A model generated the notes under the pieces. It was not told the DNA's origin and did no database searches. It was given only the letters and a program-made list of their open reading frames with translations. From the NCBI GenBank assembly GCA_018381425.1, contig JAGZRY010000126.1:1-5391 (forward strand): a stretch of DNA of 5,391 bases, in the 5' to 3' direction. The position numbers and the translations under genes were made by a program. Shown here piece by piece: positions 1-5,337 of this stretch (its first letter is position 1; each line of letters starts with the position of its first letter). Source of the DNA: Haemophilus parainfluenzae. Its GTDB lineage: Bacteria; Pseudomonadota; Gammaproteobacteria; Enterobacterales; Pasteurellaceae.

Positions 1-280
1 TGTGCCAAATTTGATAGGGAAACTGAAAAAAAGTTAAAAGATTATCCGTTTTCTCCAGGCTTTCCGTGACTTTCCTATACTTTGGTTTCCATTCGGCGAT
101 AAAGTCCTCTAAAGCTTGTACTGCCATTTCTAAATTTTCAGCACGATAAATCATTTTAAATTACCCCAGAATAACCGCTCGATCAGATCGTTTCACCCTA
201 CTAGCCAGATTTCGACTAATATGAATCAAGCAACGTTGTTGTTTAGCTAATGGGTAAGCCTGACTGATAATCTGCTCAAG
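1..280 (-). pseudogene. IS256-family (mutator-type) transposase, internal fragment with in-frame stop
   Basis: Read on the minus strand from 280 down to 2, one frame encodes a piece of an IS256-family DDE transposase. Recognisable stretches are QQRCLIHISRNLASRVKR and, further on, MIYRAENLEMAVQALEDF, AEWKPKYRKV and FPYQIWH, which match the second half of the catalytic region as I remember it from streptococcal members. A TAA stop (plus-strand TTA at 161-163) interrupts the frame where relatives have a coding triplet just before FK-IYRAENLE, so the gene is dead. The N-terminal half is absent: similarity ends at about 280, where plus-strand IS110 sequence begins. The C-terminal part, which should carry the catalytic Glu, runs off the left edge. 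The family call is from memory of conserved motifs, not a search, but the match is extensive. Confidence 0.85.
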
Positions 281-283
281 CCC

Positions 284-1247
284 TTAGAATCACAAAAACA
301 ACTAGATAGCTTACGAGTACGTAAAACAGATAAGATTGACGCTGAAAAACTAGCTACGTCTCAGTTCATCCTCAATCGTAAACCAAGCTATGTCCAAGAA
401 GTGCTTTATCAAGAATTACGCGACCTCAGCCATTTCTATCAGAATCTTACTGGGGATATTTTCTGCGCTAAAAATCGTCTGCACAAGGTTCTACAGGTCT
501 CTTTTCCTGAATTGTAAAACATCTTATCTTCACCAACTGTGGGAACAATATTGGAACTTGGTCATGACTTTTCCATGTAATAGTTTTGTACTGGAGTTAG
601 ATGACGCCGAATTAACAGCTATCATCCGTCAGTCTACGGCAAAACGCATCTCTGAAAAACGTGTGACTTACTTAGTAGATAAGCTTACAAAACTAGCTAA
701 TCAGTCTTATTGTGAGGTCAAGAAAACCTCTCCAATGATGGAAGAGATCAAATACTATGCAGGGGAGTTACTTAGGCTTTCTGAATATAGACAAGGCGTT
801 TTAGAGGAGATGGTAACTTTGGCTCAACCTTTGCCAGAATACGAGATTCTTCTCTCTATTCCTGGAATCACTGAAACCACAGCGACAAGTATTATTGGCG
901 AACTTGGTGACATTCGTCAATTTCATTCTGCCAATCAAATCAATGCTTTGATCAGCATTGACCTCAGCCACTATGAATCTGGGGACTTTCTAGCAAAGGA
1001 ACATATCACCAAACGTGGGAATCCCTATGCCATAAAGGTTCTCTTTAAGTGCATTCATAACATAGCTTCAGCTGGCTACACCAATCCTTGTCATATAGCA
1101 GACTTCTATGAGAAACGGAAAAGACAATCGCAAGTGACTTCAACCAAACCACACACGATTGCCTCTACACATCGTCTCATTAGAACAATGTATTACCTCA
1201 TAACACATAACAAGCTTTACGATTATACTTCTACCCAAAATCGGTAA
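284..1247 (+). pseudogene. IS110-family transposase, 5'-truncated, with nonsense codon and frameshift
   Basis: This is an IS110/IS1111-type transposase (DEDD transposase, Pfam Transposase_20 type) that no longer encodes a whole protein. Translation from 284 gives LESQKQLDSLRVRKTDKIDA; the two Asp codons at 329-331 and 338-340 fit the last D-x-x-D pair of the DEDD catalytic set. The N-terminus with the first Asp and Glu is missing. A TAA at 515-517 follows VSFPEL, where relatives have a Glu. At about 540 an extra T breaks the frame: removing it restores the family-like SPTGEQYWNL. The rest is open to 1247 and holds the C-terminal domain: LSIPGITETTATSIIGELGD (helix-hairpin-helix-like), LSHYESGDF with the likely catalytic Ser, and HITKRGNPYA. 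An ATG at 390 opens a 285-codon frame, but its first 50 or so codons are out of frame with the family, so it is not a real start. The protein should be inactive. Confidence 0.88.
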
Positions 1248-1420
1248 AATTGTTTATGCCATATGATTGTAACACCTTATCAAAAAACCACTAGGTAAGG
1301 TGTTGTTTTTGCGTGCACTTTTTACACTAAACTTTAGTTCAAAAATAGACAAACTCCTTAGTTTGACTATGTAATTCAATCTATTTTTTTATCAAATGCC
1401 TTGATATGCTTGACAAATGG
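1248..1420 (+). other. 3' non-coding tail of the IS110 remnant; right boundary unresolved
   Basis: There is no reading frame here. The stretch directly follows the IS110 transposase stop and is very AT-rich with several short palindromes, for example CAAACT-CCTT-AGTTTG at 1350-1365 and AACT-TT-AGTT at 1330-1339. I take it to be the element's own 3' untranslated end. IS110 elements usually lack clear terminal inverted repeats, so I cannot place the exact end from sequence alone. It lies somewhere before the IS3-like scrap that starts at about 1421. Confidence 0.5.
1271..1309 (+). terminator. Terminator-like hairpin after the IS110 transposase
   Basis: AACACCTTA (1271-1279) pairs perfectly with TAAGGTGTT (1296-1304), with a 16-nt loop, and is followed by GTTTTTG. 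It sits 24 bases after the IS110 stop codon and is probably that element's intrinsic terminator. The U tract is short and the loop long, so efficiency is uncertain. Confidence 0.6.
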
Positions 1421-1500
1421 TAGAAAAGGACTCAGTCCTGTGCAATACAGAACTAAATCCTTTGGATAAATTAATTGTCTAACTTTTTGGGGTCAGTACA
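1421..1500. mobile_element. Terminal scrap of an IS3-family element (IS150/IS861-like end)
   Basis: The stretch ends in CTTTTTGGGGTCAGTACA at 1500. Its reverse complement starts TGTACTGACCCC and continues AAAAAGTTAGACA, which resembles the terminal inverted repeat of streptococcal IS3-family elements of the IS150/IS861 kind as I remember it, with the TG...CA ends usual for IS3. Just inside, AGGACT-C-AGTCCT (1427-1439) forms a 13-base palindrome, and the following bases resemble the non-coding margin of those elements. No orfA or orfB coding sequence remains, so this is a single end left by deletion or recombination. The left limit is approximate and the family call is from memory. Confidence 0.55.
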
Positions 1501-1504
1501 ATTT

Positions 1505-1558
1505 TTATGGGACTTTTTGTGTATACTCAAAAAGCTCTATAATCTCTACAGTGGTTTT
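1505..1558 (+). repeat. 54-bp direct repeat, copy 1
   Basis: This stretch matches 5338-5391 at 53 of 54 positions; the only difference is C at 1549 against T at 5382. It contains a 22-bp imperfect palindrome (1513-1534; CTTTTTG and CAAAAAG arms around GTATAC), then a TATAAT at 1538-1543 and CTACAGTGG. It starts four bases after the IS3-like end at 1500. The part GCTCT...CTACAGTGG resembles an ISL3-type terminal repeat, so it could be a solitary IS end, or it may be a dispersed intergenic repeat. Confidence 0.85.
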
Positions 1559-1741
1559 ACAAATCACAGAAATAAAAAAATCTGAATTATTAGCGAAATT
1601 TTGTTCTTTAAAGGAAAATAGAGTTTAATTGGAAGTGGTATAACAAATTTCGTTTTTATTCATTTAAATAGTTGTTAAGAAAAATTGATTTAGATTATCT
1701 GATAATAAGTTTTTACTTGACAAATTGAAGATAGTCATCTT
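1559..1741. other. AT-rich spacer upstream of the glmS control sites
   Basis: I see no gene, RNA gene or strong repeat here. A TTGACA at 1717-1722 has only a weak -10 candidate (TTTTAT, 1740-1745) at 17 nt. A weak half-site AGTGGTATAAC at 1634-1644 resembles an inverted form of the NagR-like sites nearer glmS, but by itself it is not convincing. Confidence 0.4.
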
Positions 1742-1757
1742 TTATGACTATACCAAT
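1742..1757 (+). promoter_or_regulatory. Putative NagR operator 1, upstream of the glmS -35
   Basis: TTATGACTATACCAAT agrees at 12 of 16 positions with the palindromic dre-type site ATTGGTCTATACCAAT of GntR/HutC regulators such as NagR/YvoA, as I remember it. Its core ACTATACCAATTT (1747-1759) is repeated exactly at 1825-1837. It ends 7 bases before the promoter's TTGACA. The left half-site is degenerate, so binding here alone could be weak. A stem ATAGTCA/TGACTAT (1731-1737 with 1745-1751) overlaps it. Confidence 0.5.
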
Positions 1758-1764
1758 TTAATTG

Positions 1765-1793
1765 TTGACAACTAATAAAACTAGGTATATAAT
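1765..1793 (+). promoter_or_regulatory. glmS promoter, consensus sigma-A
   Basis: A perfect -35 TTGACA (1765-1770) and a perfect -10 TATAAT (1788-1793) are separated by 17 nt. Transcription should start near 1800, giving a leader of about 83 nt before the glmS ATG. This is the only strong plus-strand promoter I see upstream of glmS. Such a strong core flanked by two operator-like sites suggests that output is set by a regulator and not by promoter weakness. Confidence 0.88.
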
Positions 1794-1804
1794 GATTTTG
1801 TTCG

Positions 1805-1826
1805 GTTCAATAATAGGATATTGAAC
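1805..1826 (+). promoter_or_regulatory. Hairpin at the 5' end of the glmS transcript
   Basis: GTTCAATA (1805-1812) pairs perfectly with TATTGAAC (1819-1826) across a 6-nt loop, within the first 30 or so bases of the predicted mRNA. The 3' arm overlaps putative operator 2. No U tract follows, so it is not a terminator. It could protect the transcript's 5' end or simply reflect dyad symmetry of a protein-binding site. Confidence 0.5.
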
Positions 1827-1835
1827 TATACCAAT
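1820..1835 (+). promoter_or_regulatory. Putative NagR operator 2, in the glmS leader
   Basis: ATTGAACTATACCAAT agrees at 14 of 16 positions with the NagR/YvoA-type site ATTGGTCTATACCAAT. It lies about 20-36 bases after the predicted transcription start, where bound protein would block elongation. It shares the 13-mer ACTATACCAATTT with operator 1, 78 bases upstream. In S. mutans, NagR is known to bind the glmS and nagAB promoters with glucosamine-6-phosphate as effector, which makes NagR the likely regulator here by analogy. Confidence 0.62.
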
Positions 1836-1882
1836 TTGTAGGAAAGGGATAGTAATTTAAAAGTTGCTACAGGTAATAATTA

Positions 1883-3700
1883 ATGTGTGGAATTGTTGGA
1901 GTTGTTGGAAATAGTAATGCAGTGGATATCTTAATACAGGGTCTCGAAAAGTTAGAGTATCGCGGTTATGACTCAGCAGGTATTTATGTGACTGATGCCC
2001 CAGATAAAGGTTGTCTAGTTAAATCAGTTGGTCGTATTGCAGATCTTCGTGCTAAAATTAGCTCCGATGTTAAGGGATCAACTGGTATTGGTCACACGCG
2101 TTGGGCAACACATGGTCAAGCAACTGAGGATAATGCTCACCCACATACTTCGGAAACAGGGCGCTTCGTTTTAGTTCATAACGGAGTTATTGAAAACTAT
2201 CTCCAAATTAAAGAAGAATACTTGCAAGGACACAAATTTAAAGGTCAGACAGATACTGAGATTGCAGTTCACTTGATTGGTAAATTCGTTGACGAAGATG
2301 GATTATCAGTTCTTGAAGCCTTAAAAAAATCTCTTCATATTATCCAAGGGTCATATGCGTTTGCTCTTGTTGACTCTCAAGCACCAGATACGATTTATGT
2401 TGCCAAAAACAAATCTCCACTTTTGATTGGTGTTGGTGAAGGTTACAACATGGTTTGTTCAGATGCCATGGCTATGATTCGTGAAACTAGTCAATTTATG
2501 GAAATTCACGATAAAGAGTTGGTTGTTCTGACCAAAGATGCTATCACAGTTACCGATTATGAAGGAAATGCTATTGAACGCGGTACTTATACAGCTGAAC
2601 TTGATCTTTCTGATATTGGTAAAGGAACTTATCCTTACTATATGTTGAAAGAAATTGATGAGCAACCTACTGTAATGCGTAAATTGATTTCTACCTATGC
2701 AGATGATGAAGGAAATATCACTGTTGATCCAGCTATTGTCAAGTCAGTACAAGAAGCAGATCGTATTTACATCTTAGCAGCTGGGACTTCATATAATGCT
2801 GGTTTTGCGTCAAAAGCTATGTTTGAAAAATTGACAGATACACCAGTTGAAATAGGTGTTGCATCTGAGTGGGGTTACAACATTCCACTTTTGAGCAAAA
2901 AACCAATGTTTGTTTTGCTTAGTCAATCAGGTGAAACAGCAGATAGCCGTCAAGTTTTGGTGAAAGCTAACGAAATGGGAATCCCTAGTTTGACTGTTAC
3001 CAATGTACCTGGTTCTACGCTTTCTCGTGAAGCAACATATACGATGCTTTTACATGCAGGGCCTGAAATTGCTGTAGCTTCTACAAAAGCTTATACTGCT
3101 CAGATTGCGGCTCTAGCTTTCCTTGCGAAAGCTGTTGGTGAAGCAAATGGCAAGAAAGAAGCACTTGAGTTTGATTTAGTGCATGAGTTATCAATTGTTG
3201 CTCAGTCAATTGAAGCGACTCTCTCTGAAAAAGATATGATTTCTGAGAAAGTTGAGAACTTGTTGGCTACAACTCGTAATGCTTTCTACATTGGTCGAGG
3301 AAATGATTATTATGTAGCTATGGAAGCATCATTGAAGTTGAAAGAAATCTCTTATATTCAATGTGAAGGCTTTGCTGCGGGTGAGTTGAAACACGGTACA
3401 ATTTCATTGATTGAAGATGGTACTCCAGTTTTAGGATTAATTTCTGCAAGTGAAGTTGTGGCTGCTCATACTCGTGGTAATATTCAGGAAGTTGCTGCTC
3501 GTGGAGCTAATGTTTTAACAGTCGTTGAGGAAAAATTAGCTAAAGCTGATGATGATATTATTGTCAATCAAGTACATCCATTCTTATCACCGATCTCAAT
3601 GGTTATTCCAACTCAGTTGATTGCTTACTATGCTTCTCTACAACGGGGTCTTGACGTGGATAAACCACGAAACCTTGCAAAAGCAGTAACAGTTGAGTAA
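1883..3700 (+). CDS. glmS: Glutamine--fructose-6-phosphate aminotransferase (isomerizing)
   Basis: GlmS converts fructose-6-phosphate and glutamine to glucosamine-6-phosphate and glutamate in the cytoplasm, the first committed step towards UDP-GlcNAc for peptidoglycan and surface polymers. At 605 residues it is full length. Residues 2 to about 225 form the class II glutamine amidotransferase domain: Cys2 becomes the N-terminal nucleophile after Met removal, with EYRGYDSAGI (25-34), HTRWATHG (71-78), HNG (99-101) and GQTDTE (121-126). Two SIS sugar-binding domains follow: LAAGTS (298-303) with SQSGET (347-352), then GRGNDYY (471-477), Glu488, His504 in ELKHG, and the C-terminal DKPRNLAKAVTVE with Lys600 matching the ammonia-accepting lysine. 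The start is fixed because ATG must precede the TGT for Cys2; the ribosome site is only a weak AGG at 1871-1873. It stands alone, with its own promoter and a likely terminator. No defects are visible. Confidence 0.99.
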   Translation: MCGIVGVVGNSNAVDILIQGLEKLEYRGYDSAGIYVTDAPDKGCLVKSVGRIADLRAKISSDVKGSTGIGHTRWATHGQATEDNAHPHTSETGRFVLVHNGVIENYLQIKEEYLQGHKFKGQTDTEIAVHLIGKFVDEDGLSVLEALKKSLHIIQGSYAFALVDSQAPDTIYVAKNKSPLLIGVGEGYNMVCSDAMAMIRETSQFMEIHDKELVVLTKDAITVTDYEGNAIERGTYTAELDLSDIGKGTYPYYMLKEIDEQPTVMRKLISTYADDEGNITVDPAIVKSVQEADRIYILAAGTSYNAGFASKAMFEKLTDTPVEIGVASEWGYNIPLLSKKPMFVLLSQSGETADSRQVLVKANEMGIPSLTVTNVPGSTLSREATYTMLLHAGPEIAVASTKAYTAQIAALAFLAKAVGEANGKKEALEFDLVHELSIVAQSIEATLSEKDMISEKVENLLATTRNAFYIGRGNDYYVAMEASLKLKEISYIQCEGFAAGELKHGTISLIEDGTPVLGLISASEVVAAHTRGNIQEVAARGANVLTVVEEKLAKADDDIIVNQVHPFLSPISMVIPTQLIAYYASLQRGLDVDKPRNLAKAVTVE

Positions 3701-3767
3701 GTTAGTTTCCGCATTCTAAATTTTATTAGCTCTTTTTTATCATTTATCAAGTCTATCAAAGCTTTAA

Positions 3768-3827
3768 GTTAAAAATGAGATAAGACAGTACTATTCTGAG
3801 TTTATTGTCTTAGTTTTAACAATTTTT
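3768..3827 (+). terminator. Probable glmS transcription terminator
   Basis: Two nested perfect stems form one hairpin: GTTAAAA (3768-3774) with TTTTAAC (3814-3820), and inside it TAAGACA (3781-3787) with TGTCTTA (3806-3812). It is followed by AATTTTT (3821-3827). It lies 67 bases after the glmS stop and is the first hairpin plus T-tract downstream. The stem is AT-rich and has an uneven internal loop (6 nt against 1 nt), so it may be moderate in strength. Confidence 0.55.
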
Positions 3828-3848
3828 GAGCCATAAAAAGGCATGCTA

Positions 3849-3872
3849 AAAAATACCTTTCCTGGTATTTTT
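3849..3872. terminator. Symmetric A/T hairpin, possible bidirectional terminator
   Basis: AAAAATACC (3849-3857) pairs perfectly with GGTATTTTT (3864-3872) around a TTTCCT loop. Because the arms are A-run and T-run, it gives a U tract on either strand. It could back up glmS termination on the plus strand or stop minus-strand transcripts leaving the ISL3 element. Confidence 0.5.
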
Positions 3873-3904
3873 GATCAAGGTTTCTTGCCAGCTTGTCAAG
3901 TGAC

Positions 3905-3918
3905 GTATAGCGCTATAC
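3905..3918. repeat. Perfect 14-bp palindrome within a longer hairpin
   Basis: GTATAGCGCTATAC is perfectly self-complementary. It is flanked by CTTGT (3892-3896) and ACAAG (3928-3932), which also pair, so 3892-3932 could fold as one cruciform or hairpin. It could be a dimeric regulator site or the edge of an old mobile element; nothing nearby identifies it. Confidence 0.6.
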
Positions 3919-3936
3919 TACAATTTTACAAGACCC

Positions 3937-3997
3937 CACTACTTTAACCTAACGAAAAAGTAGTGAGTACTCTCTGGTTGGAGATTTTCTCACTACT
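3937..3997. repeat. Three-part repeat able to form alternative hairpins
   Basis: CACTACTTT (3937-3945) pairs with AAAGTAGTG (3957-3965), and the overlapping AGTAGTGAG (3959-3967) also pairs perfectly with CTCACTACT (3989-3997), with an inner CTC/GAG stem. The middle arm cannot be in both stems at once. The stretch ends a few bases before the ISL3 left end and may be remains of IS termini; CCCACTAC is a motif seen in ISL3 ends. Confidence 0.6.
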
Positions 3998-4037
3998 CAT
4001 CTTAGTATGTTTGTCAACTGTAGTGGGTGGCGAAAAG

Positions 4038-5294
4038 CTAACATCTAGAGAGGACCAGATAGGTCTTCTCTTTTTTTATGTTTAGAGTGATGAAGATACG
4101 TTTCTTAAAGTTGATGAAGTTTCTAAAACCGAAGCCCAACCGTTTGATGTCTTTAATCAACTTGTTAGTAGCTTCCAGTTTTGCGTTTGAATAGTCTGTT
4201 TCTAGTGCATTTTGGATGTATTGCTTGTGTCTAAGAAAAGTCCTAAAGACCGTTTGAAAATAGTGATTGACCTTGCTTCTATTTTCCTCTATCAGCTCAA
4301 AGAACTCATCTACTCTCTTCTCCTGAAAGTGAAAAAGCAAAAGCTGATAAAGAGTATAGTAGTCGGTGAGCTCTTCTGAAAAGACCAATGTCTTCTCAAT
4401 GACTTCATGTGGGCTTAAGGTTTGACAAAATGTCTTCGAGTGAAATGAGTTACAAGATAGCTTACGACTGTCCTTTTGAAAAAGTCGCCAGTGATTTTTC
4501 AAGGCTCGATAAGGTAGTGACTTCTTATCGAACTGGTTCATAATCGCAATTCTTGTCTTTAAAAAGGCACGTCCAAGGTACTGGATAATGTGAAATCGAT
4601 CAAGAACAATTTTGGCGTTAGGGAAAAGTCTTCGAGCTAGTGGCATATAAGTTCCTGACATATCTATCGTGATAAACTGTACCTTTTGGCGAGCTTTCAA
4701 CGGATACTTCAAAAAGTAGTTTCGAATAGTGGTTTGACGGCGATTATCGAGGATAGTTATGAGTTTGTTGGTCTCATAGTCTTGCGCCACAAAAGCGAGT
4801 TCACCTTTCTTGAACCCAAGCTCATCCCAGGACATAACAGCTGGGAGTTTGTCATAATGCTCCTTGAAAGTAAACTGGTCAAGTTTACGATAGACAGTGG
4901 ATGTCGATACACGAAGTCTTCTGGCAATATCCGTTAATGATAGCTTTTCAGTTAGAAGTTGAGCAACCTTTTGTCGGACAAGGTTTGAGATTTGGTGATT
5001 TTTCTCAACGATTGATGTCTCAGCGACCGTGACTCGCCTACAACTTTTACACTGGAAGCGACGTTTCTTCAGACGTAGTAGTGTCGGAGTTCCAGCTTGC
5101 TCTAGAAGAGGGATTTTAGAAGGTCTTTGAAAGTCATATTTAATCATCTTTCCTTGGCAATGTGGGCATGGTGGTGCAGGGTAATCCAGTTTTGCATGAA
5201 TTTCGATATGAGTATCAGTTTCAAAAACAAGAGAAATAATGATGTTAGGGTCTTTAATTCCGATTAATTCTGTGGTATTCTTAATAGGTCTCAT
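4038..5294 (-). CDS. ISL3-family transposase, apparently intact
   Basis: This 418-residue DDE transposase moves the ISL3-type element that contains it. In order: a paired-cysteine zinc-binding region (Cys43/Cys46 in CPHC and Cys82/Cys85 in CKSC), a helix-turn-helix at about 120-140 (LTDIARRLRVSTSTVYRKL), and the catalytic core with Asp157 in SWDELGF, Asp211 in ITIDMSGTY followed by LDRFHIIQ (231-238), and Glu374 in AKLEATN. The C-terminus GFGFRNF...VLSRC is typical of the IS1167/IS1193 group, and the length is that of the family. ATG at 5294 is supported by an AGGAAG Shine-Dalgarno (complement of 5300-5305), and a minus-strand TATAAT lies at 5328-5333 without a good -35. No frameshift or missing key residue is visible, so it may be active. 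Confidence 0.95.
   Translation of the reverse strand: MRPIKNTTELIGIKDPNIIISLVFETDTHIEIHAKLDYPAPPCPHCQGKMIKYDFQRPSKIPLLEQAGTPTLLRLKKRRFQCKSCRRVTVAETSIVEKNHQISNLVRQKVAQLLTEKLSLTDIARRLRVSTSTVYRKLDQFTFKEHYDKLPAVMSWDELGFKKGELAFVAQDYETNKLITILDNRRQTTIRNYFLKYPLKARQKVQFITIDMSGTYMPLARRLFPNAKIVLDRFHIIQYLGRAFLKTRIAIMNQFDKKSLPYRALKNHWRLFQKDSRKLSCNSFHSKTFCQTLSPHEVIEKTLVFSEELTDYYTLYQLLLFHFQEKRVDEFFELIEENRSKVNHYFQTVFRTFLRHKQYIQNALETDYSNAKLEATNKLIKDIKRLGFGFRNFINFKKRIFITLNIKKEKTYLVLSRC
4047..4077 (+). terminator. Plus-strand terminator inside the 3' end of the transposase gene
   Basis: AGAGAGGACC (4047-4056) pairs with GGTCTTCTCT (4062-4071; nine Watson-Crick pairs and one G-U) around an AGATA loop, followed by seven Ts. 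It works for transcripts entering the element from the glmS side, not for the transposase mRNA, whose last codons (KKEKTYLVLSRC) are encoded by the complement of these bases. It would stop outside transcription from running antisense through the transposase gene. Confidence 0.75.
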
Positions 5295-5327
5295 AAGTTC
5301 TTCCTAATGGTAGTTTCGTCGCTTTTC

Positions 5328-5333
5328 ATTATA
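5328..5333 (-). promoter_or_regulatory. Probable -10 of the transposase promoter
   Basis: Read on the minus strand this is a perfect TATAAT, about 34 bases upstream of the transposase ATG. No good TTGACA lies 16-18 nt further out, so the promoter is probably weak, which is usual for transposases. It overlaps the imperfect terminal repeat, so bound transposase could repress it. Confidence 0.45.
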
Positions 5334-5337
5334 GTTC

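Noticed and set aside
390..540. N-terminal 50 codons of an open frame starting at ATG 390
   Set aside because: This part is out of frame with the IS110 transposase, which is readable here in the frame starting at 284. The two frames meet only because of the extra base near 540.
1515..1543. Outward promoter in repeat copy 1 driving glmS (TATAAT at 1538-1543)
   Set aside because: The -10 is perfect, but the hexamer 17 nt upstream (TTTTGT) is a poor -35, and a consensus promoter exists closer to glmS. It is possible but unsupported.
1717..1745. Second glmS promoter with TTGACA at 1717-1722
   Set aside because: The -35 is perfect, but the best -10 at 17 nt is TTTTAT (4 of 6). It is too weak to list beside the consensus promoter at 1765-1793.
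1800..1882. A glmS ribozyme riboswitch in the glmS leader
   Set aside because: The leader is only about 83 nt and lacks the conserved ribozyme core and pseudoknot segments I would expect. The NagR-like operators explain regulation better.
1864..1914. Short leader-peptide frame from TTG at 1864, after the AGGAAAGGGA purine run at 1840-1849
   Set aside because: It would overlap the glmS start in another frame, the purine run is poorly spaced for it, and the peptide shows no attenuation pattern.
2459..2665. 68-codon minus-strand open frame inside glmS
   Set aside because: It lies wholly antisense to conserved GlmS codons, has no family motif that I recognise, and is a shadow of the real gene.
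4686..4937. 83-codon plus-strand open frame inside the ISL3 transposase
   Set aside because: It is antisense to the catalytic core of the transposase and resembles no known protein, so it is a shadow frame.
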